Origin: Anaerolineae bacterium
GTDB lineage: Bacteria; Chloroflexota; Anaerolineae; Aggregatilineales; UBA2796
Reading direction: 5' to 3'
Length of the DNA stretch: 64,000 nt
Assembly: GCA_019637555.1 (NCBI GenBank)
Contig: JAHBVK010000023.1
Span: 26,258 to 90,257, forward strand
The position numbers and the translations under genes were made by a program. Below the pieces are notes generated by a model, which saw only the letters and a program-made list of their open reading frames with translations, ran no database searches and was not told where the DNA came from. Below, piece after piece: positions 9,970 through 19,292 of this stretch (position 1 is the stretch's first letter; every line of letters begins with the position of its first letter).

Positions 9970-11580
9970 CTAGAACGCCGCTGGCAAGCCATCTTTGCGC
10001 GGATCGCTGCCGCCAAATAAGACGCCTGATTGTGCATCTCGCCTGATGATCTGCCCATCCCCGAACAGACGGCGCTCGAAGCCGCTGATCGGTCTGACGT
10101 TATGTCCTAATTCTGCTAACCGTTTCATGGTCGTAGGCGGAATGCCATCTTCTAGCGCCAATAAACTATCAACTGTGCCGTCTTCTAGGCAGAAACGCGG
10201 GCGGTTGAGCGCCTCCTGCGGATTGAGATCATCGTCGCGCATCGCCACGAGCACCTGAAGTTGTCCCTGCGGCTGCATGAATCCACCCATCACACCGAAA
10301 CTCGCCCACAGATCACCGCTCTCCAGCGCCAGACCGGGAATGATCGTGTGGAAGGGGCGCTTGTTCGGCGCGACCACATTCGGATGATCGGGATCGAGCG
10401 AGAACAGCGCGGCGCGGTTTTGCAGGAAGATGCCTGTCCCCTTCGCCACGATCCCCGTACCGAAGCCAGCGTACAAACTGTTGATGAACGAGCAGGCATT
10501 CCCCTCGCCATCGACCACGCTCAGATATACCGTGCTCGATCCGGCTAATGGTTTGCCATAATCCGGTGGCTGCATCGCGCGATCAGCGGATACCATCGCC
10601 CGCCGCTGTGCCGCGTACTCTTTGCTCAACAGCCAATCCAACGGCGCGGGACTGAACGCTTGATCCGCAACGTAATATCGCGTGTCGGCAAACGCTAGGC
10701 GCATCGCTTCGATCATCAGATGCAAGCGTTCGGGCGAATCCCACGCCATCTCCGCTAGATTCCAGCCTTCGGCGATGTTCAATGCCTGCAGCACCGCCAA
10801 ACCTTGTCCATTCGGCGGGCATTGATACACCGTCAAGCCGCGGTAGGTCGTCGTTATTGGTGTATCCCATGTCGAGATGTGCTTCTTCAGATCGTCGTGC
10901 GTGATCACACCGCCGAGTTCTTGCACTGTTCTCACGATAGCGTCCGCAATCTCGCCCGTGTAGAATGCCTCGGTGCCGCCTTCGGCGATCTGTTGTAGAG
11001 AACGCGCCAAAGAGGGCAGCTTCACAAGTTGTCCGGGCTTCGGCGCTGGTAGATACTCCTCCGTGTTGGGACTGTTCCGCAGCATCGACTCGGAAAATTG
11101 CCAGCCCGTGGCAAACACTTCGCCCACCGGATAGCCGTCGCGGGCATAGCGGATCGCATCGGCAAGCGTTTCCTTCAGCGTCATCCTTCCGTGTCGTGTT
11201 AGCAAATCGTTCCAGCCCGCCACCGTGCCGGGAATCGAAATCGCCAGCGGACTGCGCATCCCGATCTCGTGCGGATTCTCCTTGCGTGCCACATCCAACG
11301 TCAGTCCGGCAGGTGCTCGTCCGCTGCCGTTGAGCGCACTCACTTGTTTGGTCTTGGCGTCGTAATACAGCGCGAAGCAATCGCCACCGATCCCTGTCGA
11401 AGCAGGCTCCGTGACATTGAGCATCGCCGCCGTCGCTATCGCCGCGTCCGCCGCATTACCGCCCTGCCGCAGAATCTGCAAACCTGACTGCGCCGCCAGT
11501 GGATTGCTGGCACAGACCATACCACCGCGCGCCACGACCATAGATCGACGGGACTGGAAATCAAACGACATTGGCTTCAT
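9970..11580 (-). CDS. ggt: Gamma-glutamyltransferase family protein
   Basis: Ntn-hydrolase that cleaves gamma-glutamyl bonds of glutathione-like compounds, or related acylase activity. The 536-residue precursor should cut itself before T350 (STVYLSVVD), which aligns with E. coli Thr391 of TTHYSVVD. Other family signatures are QILRQGGNAADAAIA, EPASTGIGGDCFALYYD, PPNGQGLAVLQALN and EAMRLAFADTRYY. No signal peptide is visible at the N-terminus (MKPMSFDFQSRRSMVV), so unlike E. coli Ggt this one may stay in the cytoplasm. RBS is AGGA. A gap of 86 bases separates it from folC on the same strand. Substrate is not determinable; some members are cephalosporin acylases or oxamate amidohydrolase-like. 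Confidence 0.92.
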   Translation of the reverse strand: MKPMSFDFQSRRSMVVARGGMVCASNPLAAQSGLQILRQGGNAADAAIATAAMLNVTEPASTGIGGDCFALYYDAKTKQVSALNGSGRAPAGLTLDVARKENPHEIGMRSPLAISIPGTVAGWNDLLTRHGRMTLKETLADAIRYARDGYPVGEVFATGWQFSESMLRNSPNTEEYLPAPKPGQLVKLPSLARSLQQIAEGGTEAFYTGEIADAIVRTVQELGGVITHDDLKKHISTWDTPITTTYRGLTVYQCPPNGQGLAVLQALNIAEGWNLAEMAWDSPERLHLMIEAMRLAFADTRYYVADQAFSPAPLDWLLSKEYAAQRRAMVSADRAMQPPDYGKPLAGSSTVYLSVVDGEGNACSFINSLYAGFGTGIVAKGTGIFLQNRAALFSLDPDHPNVVAPNKRPFHTIIPGLALESGDLWASFGVMGGFMQPQGQLQVLVAMRDDDLNPQEALNRPRFCLEDGTVDSLLALEDGIPPTTMKRLAELGHNVRPISGFERRLFGDGQIIRRDAQSGVLFGGSDPRKDGLPAAF

Positions 11581-11731
11581 CGGCTATCCTGCTGAATGCT
11601 GAGGATGTTAAGAACAAATATTCTGTCGTCAATTGTAGCGCAAGCAAGTCGGCATCTGCTACGAAATGGGTCAGCAAATCACCGGAATTTACGCTTTACA
11701 GCCAACAGCTTTAAGGAGATTGAAATGTGAG

Positions 11732-11774
11732 GGTAAAAAAGCAATGCTCCTGATCATCGTGTGATTAGGAGCAT
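11732..11774 (-). terminator. Intrinsic terminator after the NYN gene
   Basis: An inverted repeat with a 13-bp stem (arms 11744-11756 and 11762-11774, one G-U pair) is followed on the minus strand by GCTTTTTTACC. It lies 18 bases past the stop of the NYN gene, the right place and orientation to end that transcript. Confidence 0.88.
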
Positions 11775-11791
11775 CCGACTAGCAGAGTTAT

Positions 11792-13927
11792 TTATTCCGG
11801 CGTAGCTTCATCTTCGCGCTTGTCCGCCACCTGATTAACGGTGTGGTGAGTGCGGAACAAGCTGTATAGTCCGGGCTTGCCGGGTACAGGATTCAGCACA
11901 TTTTCCGCCTGCATGATCGAAATCCACAGTTCTAGCGCAGCGTCGTTCAAGTTCGTCTCTTGCGAGAGAGTCATGAAGTTGATTGGCAGCCGCTGCTCGT
12001 ATAAATTCAGCAGCGAACGGATGAACTCGTCGCGCTCCACGGTCATTTCCTTGACCATTGACGCCTCACGGTTCAACGAGATACCTTTGGTGCGGAAGTT
12101 GCTCTGCGGATTCTCGTACGCATCCACCACTACCGCTTTCAATTCCAGCAGCCATTCCACACTGCGCTGGAAGACCACACCAGAGTCGAAGGCGCGCAGG
12201 CGGCGATGTAAGCTGCCCAATGGACACCACGTAAAACCACGATAGCTGGTGAACTGATCCACGCTGACCACGATTCGCTTCATCATCTGGTCAGTTTCAA
12301 CGTCACGCGGCGATTGGACAGGATTAAATTCCAGATCGTCGTAGGAGGGTTCACTGCTGCCATTCACCCGCAGTTTGCTGGCGGCATTTTCATCCCCGTC
12401 GCGCAGCTTAATCACAGGCACAAGGTCTTCAGGATTATGGCGATGCGGAACCATCTCACGCACCAGCAGACCTTCGCGCACAAGGCTATCTACCCAGATC
12501 GAGCGCCATGTATCGTCCCCATTCAACCCCGGACGATCCAGATCGCGGTCCATGGCAATGCCCTTGAGCAGGAAGCCATAATTGATGTATTCCCAGCTTC
12601 GCACATCGAGTGTATTGGCGACCCGCATAACGATGCGATCTCGCACTAAGCGCGTGCGCTCCACGATGCTGTGATCGGCAACGGGTTGTACATATTCGAT
12701 GCCAGCCACACGGTTAACCCGCAGGATGCCCATCGCTACCGCTTGCAGCAGCAGATCGCGCCCGCGTGCCGGAGAGATCACGGCGTTCACGCTGCGGAGC
12801 TGATCTTGTAGCGCCTCCAACGTGACTCCGTTGCCGTTTGACGTTTCCGCCAAGCGATCATACTGGATCACTACCGTTGACCACTGTGATGGCGTGAAGG
12901 CTGTCGCCGCGCCGACAGGTGTTGCCTGCGCTGACGTATAGAGTTGTCCTACGGCTTCATGCTTTTGCAGCGATAGGAAATCGTCGAGGAATTCCAGTTG
13001 CAGCGTCGGATTGCTTTCCACTAAGCGGCTGGTGCTGCCACGCACGCCCCACACGATCACCTGCTTATTGCGGCTGCGTAAGGCGCTGAAGACATCGTTG
13101 AAGTCGCGGTCACCGCTGGCGATGATGAAAATATCCGCCGCATTGGGTTGGGTGCTGTCCGCCAATACATCTTTGGCGATACGCATGTCAGCGCTGTTCT
13201 TACCCGGCAGGTTGTACACCGGATCGATGTTGGCGAGAGCCAGATGGCTCGGAGCATCATCAGAGACTTCGCGTCCTAGGTGATCGACCAGTGGCGGTAA
13301 GCTGCCACGCTGACCCCACGGTGCATACGCTGCCATCCGTTTGATCTGTCCGTGCGCAGAAGCGTGCGTGCTCAAGCCCTCGATCAGGCGATCCAGATTA
13401 ACGGCGTAACCGTTCTCATTCAGGCTAATCGCGATGTTTTCAAAGTCGATGTACAGTGCTACCGACTTGGTTTGGATGCCGAGGATGGCTTCCAACGGCT
13501 GGTAGATCACGCCTTCAACCGGCGGGAGTTGATCTGCCCAGATGCGTACGCGCGCGTTGCGATTCATGTTCACACGGTTGACCAGACTGATCACGTCCGT
13601 GTTTGCACTTACCAGAATTAATTCATCGACGGGTTCAGGATCGTAGGAGAAATATTGCAGCAGCAGCGCTTCCGCCATCCGCTGGCGATCAGCAGTGTTA
13701 AACGTCTCAAATCCCACACCTTCAAAAACCTGCTCAACATTCGCGCCCGTGTACTTTGCCCAATCGGCAACGGCGATAGCTTTGAGCATGTCCATGTTCG
13801 ACAGACCAGCAGCTAGCGCAGCCGTACCACGCAGCCGTGTTGCCAGATCGTGGAGATCGACAGCAAAAGAGCGATTCTGTAAACTTCCCAATAAATCTTC
13901 TACATCAACGACCAGATAAGCAGACAT
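11792..13927 (-). CDS. Tandem NYN-domain protein with winged-helix-like C-terminus
   Basis: NYN domains are PIN-fold ribonuclease domains. This 711-residue protein appears to hold two. The first (residues 1-130) begins SAYLVVDVEDLL and ends LILVSANTDVISLVNRV. The second (about 150-320) has ALYIDFENIAISL, KNSADMRIAKDV and DIFIIASGDRDFNDVFSALR, with the acidic residues that bind metal in active NYN/LabA proteins. The first copy keeps fewer acidic positions and may be structural. The remaining half has several segments that resemble OST-HTH or winged-helix repeats (for example LEALQDQLRSVNAVISPARG). I picked the ATG at 13927 because GGGGGAGAG stands just before it; an upstream start adds 16 poor residues. 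Likely role is RNA cleavage or binding; target unknown. Confidence 0.82.
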   Translation of the reverse strand: MSAYLVVDVEDLLGSLQNRSFAVDLHDLATRLRGTAALAAGLSNMDMLKAIAVADWAKYTGANVEQVFEGVGFETFNTADRQRMAEALLLQYFSYDPEPVDELILVSANTDVISLVNRVNMNRNARVRIWADQLPPVEGVIYQPLEAILGIQTKSVALYIDFENIAISLNENGYAVNLDRLIEGLSTHASAHGQIKRMAAYAPWGQRGSLPPLVDHLGREVSDDAPSHLALANIDPVYNLPGKNSADMRIAKDVLADSTQPNAADIFIIASGDRDFNDVFSALRSRNKQVIVWGVRGSTSRLVESNPTLQLEFLDDFLSLQKHEAVGQLYTSAQATPVGAATAFTPSQWSTVVIQYDRLAETSNGNGVTLEALQDQLRSVNAVISPARGRDLLLQAVAMGILRVNRVAGIEYVQPVADHSIVERTRLVRDRIVMRVANTLDVRSWEYINYGFLLKGIAMDRDLDRPGLNGDDTWRSIWVDSLVREGLLVREMVPHRHNPEDLVPVIKLRDGDENAASKLRVNGSSEPSYDDLEFNPVQSPRDVETDQMMKRIVVSVDQFTSYRGFTWCPLGSLHRRLRAFDSGVVFQRSVEWLLELKAVVVDAYENPQSNFRTKGISLNREASMVKEMTVERDEFIRSLLNLYEQRLPINFMTLSQETNLNDAALELWISIMQAENVLNPVPGKPGLYSLFRTHHTVNQVADKREDEATPE

Positions 13928-14152
13928 TTCTCTCCCCCAAAAAACCTTTAAGTACGCTATATTTATGGGGATCACCCGTTGAGTACAGTAGTTCTGAAGA
14001 TGACTTGCGTCCCTTCCTCTAGTCAGTCCTCTAGCGTAAGTAAAGGTTTACGTCGGACTACTCTAGATAAAAAGCAGAGTATCCAACTGGCTCACTTGCT
14101 CCCATTTTAACAATCGCCCTCATAATAATCAATCTGCAATTTCTAACAAAAC

Positions 14153-14172
14153 ATAGTTAAGCGCTTAACTAT
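14153..14172. promoter_or_regulatory. Perfect 20-bp palindrome with GCGC centre
   Basis: All ten base pairs of the two half sites match, centred on GCGC (AGTTAAGC/GCTTAACT core). It lies in the 356-base gap between the NYN gene (starts 13927, minus) and the DUF3352 gene (ends 14284, minus). Such a site suits a dimeric regulator of LacI or similar type; a cruciform is the alternative. The rest of the gap is AT-rich and shows no gene. Confidence 0.5.
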
Positions 14173-14212
14173 TTTCATCTTAATTGTGCGTAGTGACTAA
14201 TTTCGTGTCTAC

Positions 14213-14250
14213 CCATAAAACAAAAGGGAGAGCCTAACGCTCTCCCTTTT
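14213..14250 (-). terminator. Intrinsic terminator after the DUF3352 gene
   Basis: A 12-bp perfect stem (arms 14222-14233 and 14239-14250, loop CTAAC) is followed on the minus strand by GTTTTATGGG. It sits 33 bases past the stop of the DUF3352 gene. The plus side also has a T run, so it may work in both directions. Confidence 0.85.
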
Positions 14251-14283
14251 CTCGTTTTTCACATTAGCTTGTGCGTTTGCGCC

Positions 14284-16218
14284 CTACTTCGCTAACGACA
14301 GCACAAGGCGGGATACTGAATTTGTTCCGTCGACCACTGAACTGCTAGCGAAGGCACTGTCAAACAGCGAGACGATAGTCCTTACCATCGTCTGTGATTG
14401 TTCAAACTGCTTCCGCAATTGCTCGCGCAATGCTCCCTCGTCCTGCGGCGTCGGTGAAGGCATCGGCGTGCCACTCAGATCGGCAGTAATGGAACTGAAG
14501 GTCGCGCTAACGGGCTGCGCCGCGGCGATTGCCAGATCACCGAGCAGCGCAAAACCGGACTGAGCCATATAGCCGTAGCCTACAGTATCTTTCAGCGCCA
14601 GTGCTTGTGCCGCTTTGAAGGCGGGATCGTCGGTAATGCCCGGCTGACCAGCGAGGATCGCGGTTGCAGCGCCGCGGGTAGCGATCACGAACACTTCATC
14701 ATTTGAAGCGATCACGATGTCGAACGATGCGGTTTTGCCCGAAGGCAGCGGGGCAGATACCGTCACAACTGTCGCTTCCGTGCCGCTGATCGTTTCCTTA
14801 GCGACCTTGAATTTGCCATCCGTCGCGGCACGCTGCAGCAGCGCATCCAATTTGGCTACCAGCGCGGCAGCTTTGGCGGTATCGCTAGCTTCAATGATCA
14901 AGCCTTGATGCAGCGGATTGGCTGGTTCCTGATCGGGATACAACGGCGAGTTGAAGATCGTCGCTGACCCCGGTTTAGGCACATCATATTGGCTGAACAC
15001 AATCACATTGCCAGTTAACCAACTGAGCACATCTTCTTGCAGATTGATGCCCGTTTCCTTGAGCAGTTGGCTCTGGAATTCCTCAATCTGCTTGTTGATC
15101 TGCTCAACGTCCTGACCCTGTTGCGCCGCCATCGAAGTCGCGTTCTTTAGTGCACTGTCATACAGGGCGGCGACATTCTTGAACTGCACGAACGCCGAGG
15201 CATGGATTGGTACATGGCGGGCAAACTCGACGTCAATCGGCTCGTAAGAAGCCATACTCATGCCTAGCGCCGCCAGTGCCGTCGGATCTGCAATCGTCTG
15301 CGCCGCGTCGATAGTCAGCGAACGATCAGCGAGGATCGTTGCGCCGATGGCAGTTGGACCGATGGCATCCAACACCTTCTGCATCATCTCCATCGACTTG
15401 GCAGCATCCGCACCCATACTGCCCATGCCCATTCCTGTGCCCATACCGCGTTTCATCGACGCCTCGAAGCCCGCCTTAATCAGGGCGCCGGTGTCGATAT
15501 ATGCTAGCAGGTTGTAACTCGACTCTGGCAGCAGTGCTAACGTGTTCTTGAACTTATCCTGCTCGAACAGCTTGGCTTTCGTTGCCACAGCCGCGTCGAT
15601 TGCTGCTTCCGTGCCGATGATCATCGCGTTGTCATTAACTGCTGCGGCAGCCGGAGCTGCTGCTACGCTGGGAGTGCCGGACGACTGACGATACGCCTCG
15701 CTAGGACGGTAGATGGTGTAGGTTCCTTCTTCGCCCTTGTCGAAAAACTGACTGATTTTCTGCTTTGTCAGTAGTTCATCAAGTAAAGTTAGCGCCGCCG
15801 CACGATCCTTGATGTCCAGAATCAAGGCGACATTCACATTGTTGTCATTGGTCGTGTCTTCATCGGTGAGGACTTCCAAGCCGCTCATAAACAAAGCGAT
15901 GTGATCGCCCAGTACAGGACGTACATCACTCTCGAAGTTCCAGCCAAGCTGCGTAAACGCCAACGACAGGGCGACGCGCACATTGATCGCTGGAACCATA
16001 CCGGGCAGCTTCTCGCCGATCTGCTTGATCACGGCATCTAAGCTGTCGAAGAAGGCATCATCGGTTCGTAGGGTGATAAATACGGCAGAATCCGGTGGTG
16101 CATAAGAGGCGAGTCCCGGCACATCCTGAGCGCGGGCAACTTTTGAAGGGGAAATGACGAACGCTGCATTCAATAACAAAGTCAGTACCACTAACAAACT
16201 CAGACGACGAATACGCAT
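14284..16218 (-). CDS. Exported DUF3352 family protein
   Basis: A 644-residue protein with a clear signal peptide (residues 1-30, RRLSLLVVLTLLLNAAF ... ARAQ, cleavage after ARA). The mature part matches the DUF3352 family: VPGLASYAPPDSAVFITLRTD at the start, ADLAxxLLDELL-type segments with AAALTLLDELLTKQK, and TAKAAALVAKLDALLQRA repeats. It has a Met/Gly-rich stretch (RGMGTGMGMGSMGADA, about residues 254-272). No catalytic motif is evident and the family function is unknown. RBS is AGGAG. It has its own terminator, so it seems monocistronic, and its start faces an alpha/beta hydrolase gene across 147 bases. Confidence 0.85.
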   Translation of the reverse strand: MRIRRLSLLVVLTLLLNAAFVISPSKVARAQDVPGLASYAPPDSAVFITLRTDDAFFDSLDAVIKQIGEKLPGMVPAINVRVALSLAFTQLGWNFESDVRPVLGDHIALFMSGLEVLTDEDTTNDNNVNVALILDIKDRAAALTLLDELLTKQKISQFFDKGEEGTYTIYRPSEAYRQSSGTPSVAAAPAAAAVNDNAMIIGTEAAIDAAVATKAKLFEQDKFKNTLALLPESSYNLLAYIDTGALIKAGFEASMKRGMGTGMGMGSMGADAAKSMEMMQKVLDAIGPTAIGATILADRSLTIDAAQTIADPTALAALGMSMASYEPIDVEFARHVPIHASAFVQFKNVAALYDSALKNATSMAAQQGQDVEQINKQIEEFQSQLLKETGINLQEDVLSWLTGNVIVFSQYDVPKPGSATIFNSPLYPDQEPANPLHQGLIIEASDTAKAAALVAKLDALLQRAATDGKFKVAKETISGTEATVVTVSAPLPSGKTASFDIVIASNDEVFVIATRGAATAILAGQPGITDDPAFKAAQALALKDTVGYGYMAQSGFALLGDLAIAAAQPVSATFSSITADLSGTPMPSPTPQDEGALREQLRKQFEQSQTMVRTIVSLFDSAFASSSVVDGTNSVSRLVLSLAK

Positions 16219-16365
16219 GAATTACATCTCCTGTTGCGCTTCGATCCATTAACAGTATACGCGCACAAACAGAAGCGAGTTTCAAACAGTCTCGTTCGTC
16301 AGGTGGTACGAACATCAGCGTTTGTGGTATACCCGAACCACTCAATTCAGTTTGTCGAGGTCGCC

Positions 16366-17274
16366 ATGAAAAGACGCCGCTTCGTATTTTCTGCACTTAC
16401 GGTTATTGTCGTACTGCTGCTGCTCACCTACGGCGTCGCCTGCTGGATCGGCTACGATACTGCCTCACTACCTTCTACTCAATTCGCACCGACCACACCG
16501 GAGGGTGACTACGAAGAAGTACAATTCCCCTCGCGCGGGCAGAATTACATGGTTCACGCCTTCTTGCAATTAGGATCGCTTAACGCTCCGGCGTTGATCA
16601 ATGTCCACGGCTATCAGAGTTCACGCTATGTGCAGCACATGCGAGATCGCGCAGGGATGATGAACCAGCTTGGCTACACAGTTCTGACGCTTGATCTCAG
16701 CGACAGCGGCGGTAGCACTGTAGACAACGGGCGGATCAGTTTCGGCTACTCGGAGCGCTGGGATGTGCTCGGCGGCTTCGATTTTCTACTGACTCGTGGC
16801 TTCGCACCTTCGCAGATCGGCTTGGTGGGTATTTCAATGGGGGCGGCAAGCTCATTGCTGGCGGCAGCGGCAGAACCACGAATCCGCGCCGTCTGGGAAG
16901 ATAGCGGCTACACCAACGCGCTGACCGTGTTGGGAGAACAGGCGCATACCGCTGGACTCCCGTCGTTCATTGTCCCCGGTGCGGCAATCCTCGGCTGGCT
17001 GCGTACCGGTGATCGTGTGTTCGAGGTAAATCCGATTGGCGAGGCAGCGACACTCAAACAAAACGATCAAGCGATCTACGATGTTCACTGTCAGCAGGAT
17101 CAAATCGTAGATGCACATCACGGCGTAGACCTCTATAATGCCTACAAGTCAGCAGGCGTGAATGTGCAGTTCTGGCAAGTTGGTTGTGTTTCGCATGGCG
17201 AGGCGTTCAACTACGCGCCAGCGGAATATTCACAACGCCTCGACACCTTTTTCAAGCAATATTTGGCGGGCTAA
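16366..17274 (+). CDS. Membrane-anchored alpha/beta hydrolase
   Basis: Serine hydrolase of 303 residues. A single N-terminal hydrophobic segment (about residues 6-25, FVFSALTVIVVLLLLTYGV) anchors or exports it. The catalytic set is visible: nucleophile Ser in GISMGAASS, an Asp in VHCQQDQIVDAHHG and the His of VSHGEAF; the oxyanion loop is NVHGYQSSR. I chose ATG 16366 because it precedes the hydrophobic segment and has GAGGT upstream; an in-frame start at 16234 adds 44 unlikely residues. It is followed after 3 bases by a VanY-type peptidase, so an envelope task is likely. The substrate (ester or peptide) is not known. Confidence 0.85.
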   Translation: MKRRRFVFSALTVIVVLLLLTYGVACWIGYDTASLPSTQFAPTTPEGDYEEVQFPSRGQNYMVHAFLQLGSLNAPALINVHGYQSSRYVQHMRDRAGMMNQLGYTVLTLDLSDSGGSTVDNGRISFGYSERWDVLGGFDFLLTRGFAPSQIGLVGISMGAASSLLAAAAEPRIRAVWEDSGYTNALTVLGEQAHTAGLPSFIVPGAAILGWLRTGDRVFEVNPIGEAATLKQNDQAIYDVHCQQDQIVDAHHGVDLYNAYKSAGVNVQFWQVGCVSHGEAFNYAPAEYSQRLDTFFKQYLAG

Positions 17275-17277
17275 CGT

Positions 17278-18279
17278 TTGACCGACGAATCTCCACAGCA
17301 TATACCGGACGACTCCGAGTCTCCATTTGAGCGCGGCTACGATCCGCTAGAAGAATACATCCAATCGCGGGCGCAAGCAGAGGCGGAGTTACCACCGCCA
17401 GCGCCAGAAACATCACGCGGACGGCGCGTTCTGTGGATCGGCGTGCAGCTTGCAGCGATCTTGCTGGCGGTAGTCGGTACTTATCTCGGCTTCCGGCAGG
17501 GCGCGATAGTGGAAGTTAAACCCACGCTCGAACCGCTGCCCACTTATTCTGTCTCCGACGAATTGCAGGCGCAGATCGCAGCAGCGGCGGTGGGTCAAGC
17601 CTCACCATTCACTTGCCCGCGCAATCTGGACATCGGTCCCGTAGAGATCGCCACCTGCACCGACTGCATGTACTATCCAGTGGATCGCCTGCACACGCTG
17701 CCATCAACTTATGTGCCTACTCTCGTTCGGACGGAACTCCCCGGTGGCGGCATGGTCCGCACTGAGGTCAAAACGCCGCTGACCGATCTTTTTACTGCCG
17801 CCAGAGCAGCGGGTTACTCTGCTGTAGTCACCTCTGCCTACCGCTCTTATGATGAGCAGGTGCGGACGTTCGCCAGTTGGGTCAGCTTCGAGATCAATAA
17901 TCTGGCGGCTGCCAAGCTAGACGCGACCACAGCCCAAGGAATTGCCATCCTACGCGCAGCACAATATTCAGCACGCGCCGGACACTCGGAGCATCAGTTG
18001 GGCACGGTGGTTGATCTCAACTGCGCGGGCTGCGTACCCTTTGATCGCGGGGCGGGTGGCAACATCGGATTGTGGAAATTCTTCGAGGAGAACGCTCATC
18101 TCTACGGCTTTATCATCTCCTATCCGCGCGGGATCGAGGCGCTGACGGGCTATCAGTATGAGCCGTGGCATTTGCGCTACGTGGGCGTGGACTATGCCAC
18201 GCAGCTATTCAATGCTGGCTATCTGACGGGCAACGGCGTCTGTCCGCTGAAACTTTTGAGCAGCGTTGAGAAGGGATAA
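17278..18279 (+). CDS. VanY-type D-alanyl-D-alanine carboxypeptidase (peptidase M15B)
   Basis: Zinc carboxypeptidase that trims peptidoglycan stem peptides outside the cell membrane. The 333-residue protein has an acidic cytoplasmic N-terminus, one membrane segment (about residues 50-70, VLWIGVQLAAILLAVVGTYLG) and the M15 domain. Zinc ligands and motifs are seen in GHSEHQLGTVVDLN (SxHxxGxxxD) and EPWHLRYVG; VTSAYRSYDEQ is the usual N-terminal motif. The start is TTG, three bases after the upstream hydrolase stop, so the two genes are coupled. Unusually it has CTDC and CAGC cysteine pairs. Confidence 0.92.
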   Translation: MTDESPQHIPDDSESPFERGYDPLEEYIQSRAQAEAELPPPAPETSRGRRVLWIGVQLAAILLAVVGTYLGFRQGAIVEVKPTLEPLPTYSVSDELQAQIAAAAVGQASPFTCPRNLDIGPVEIATCTDCMYYPVDRLHTLPSTYVPTLVRTELPGGGMVRTEVKTPLTDLFTAARAAGYSAVVTSAYRSYDEQVRTFASWVSFEINNLAAAKLDATTAQGIAILRAAQYSARAGHSEHQLGTVVDLNCAGCVPFDRGAGGNIGLWKFFEENAHLYGFIISYPRGIEALTGYQYEPWHLRYVGVDYATQLFNAGYLTGNGVCPLKLLSSVEKG

Positions 18280-18287
18280 ATCAGGGC

Positions 18288-18316
18288 TTGACAGTTACCC
18301 GCATCGCTCCTAAAAT
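18288..18316 (+). promoter_or_regulatory. Sigma-70-type promoter of tRNA-Leu
   Basis: TTGACA at 18288-18293 and TAAAAT at 18311-18316 with a 17-base spacer. The predicted start is near 18323, about 23 bases before the mature tRNA. Confidence 0.85.
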
Positions 18317-18345
18317 ACGCGACACAATCTCATAGATTGAGTAAT

Positions 18346-18429
18346 GCCGAAGTGGCGGAATTGGCAGACGCGCTACGTTCAGGGCGTAGTGGGCTTACGC
18401 TCGTGTGGGTTCGACTCCCACCTTCGGCA
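18346..18429 (+). tRNA. tRNA-Leu (anticodon CAG)
   Basis: An 84-base type II tRNA with long variable arm. The acceptor stem GCCGAAG pairs with CTTCGGC (18422-18428), discriminator A. The anticodon stem CTACG/CGTAG encloses the loop TTCAGGG with CAG at 18380-18382, reading CUG codons. The T loop is TTCGACT in a GTGGG-like stem. CCA is not encoded. It has its own promoter and terminator. Confidence 0.97.
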
Positions 18430-18439
18430 CAAGAATGAA

Positions 18440-18467
18440 AGCAGGCGATCACAGCCTGCTTTTTGTT
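18440..18467 (+). terminator. Intrinsic terminator of tRNA-Leu
   Basis: Stem AGCAGGC/GCCTGCT with a 7-base loop is followed by TTTTGTT. It lies 10 bases after the tRNA and 8 bases from the stop of a convergent gene. Confidence 0.88.
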
Positions 18468-18474
18468 TGCCCTG

Positions 18475-19167
18475 CTACGGTTGCTTCTGCGCTCTAACCT
18501 CATACTTGCCCGCCACGCCGCCGATGCTGCCAACCAGCAGCCAATATTTCCCCGTCGTGTTGAACAGAAAGGTGATGTCTTTATCCTCGGCGCTGCGCAC
18601 ATTAGCAGAGATTTGCTTCCTGCCTGCGCTGTCGTACACACCGATGATCGGCAGCACATCGACATCGTTCAACGACCGAACGAAAAAGGTGAATTGATCG
18701 CCTGCCGTAACATCAATCAACCAGCTATGCCATTGAAGCTGTTGTAGTTCGCCCTGCTGCCAGTTCTCATTAAGTGCGCCGACCAATTCAGCATCTAGCG
18801 GCATCTGATCGGGGACATCGTAGCGTTCGCCCATCCGTGAGGCAACAGTGACCGCCACGTTATAACCTTCCGTTGTAGTGGCAACCTGTGTTGCAATCGC
18901 CATCGCCAGCCCGAGAGCCATCAGCGCCAGTGCTGCCAGCACAAATAGCGCCATACTGATGATTCCCCGCGTCTGCTGTTTCTTCTTCTTACGCCCGTCG
19001 TCAGCATCATCTTCCCCAGCGCCATACGGAAAGAGCCGATCCAGATCACTGGACTCCAGCGGTGGCGCAGGGACACCACTTGCGCTCTGAGGGGTTGATC
19101 CAGACGTCACCGCATCGGGCAGTTCGGGTTCCATCAATTCGCGTTTCTTTTCCAGTTCAGGCTCCAT
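18475..19167 (-). CDS. Single-pass membrane protein with PPC-like extracellular domain
   Basis: A 230-residue protein that I do not recognise by name. Residues 1-65 are acidic and repetitive (EPELEKKRELMEPELP) and would be cytoplasmic, ending in a KKKKQQTR stop. One membrane helix follows (about 70-92, IISMALFVLAALALMALGLAMAI). The outer part ends with a beta-rich segment (SWLIDVTAGDQFTFFVRSLND, ITFLFNTTGKYWLLVG) that resembles bacterial pre-peptidase C-terminal (PPC) domains, which are binding modules. Divergent from the next gene by about 125 bases. Function unknown. Confidence 0.75.
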   Translation of the reverse strand: MEPELEKKRELMEPELPDAVTSGSTPQSASGVPAPPLESSDLDRLFPYGAGEDDADDGRKKKKQQTRGIISMALFVLAALALMALGLAMAIATQVATTTEGYNVAVTVASRMGERYDVPDQMPLDAELVGALNENWQQGELQQLQWHSWLIDVTAGDQFTFFVRSLNDVDVLPIIGVYDSAGRKQISANVRSAEDKDITFLFNTTGKYWLLVGSIGGVAGKYEVRAQKQP

Positions 19168-19292
19168 TCACTCGCTATCACGACCTCCGCTGCATCGTAT
19201 CCCTTGCGAATTATAGTCGTTGGTTGCAGGTCGATCAGCAGCGGGCTAGACTACGCCGCTTGATTTTACGGTTCATTCGGATAGGATACCTC

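Noticed and set aside
18344..18697. Plus-strand open frame over the tRNA
   Set aside because: It runs through tRNA-Leu and its terminator and is opposite to a membrane protein gene.
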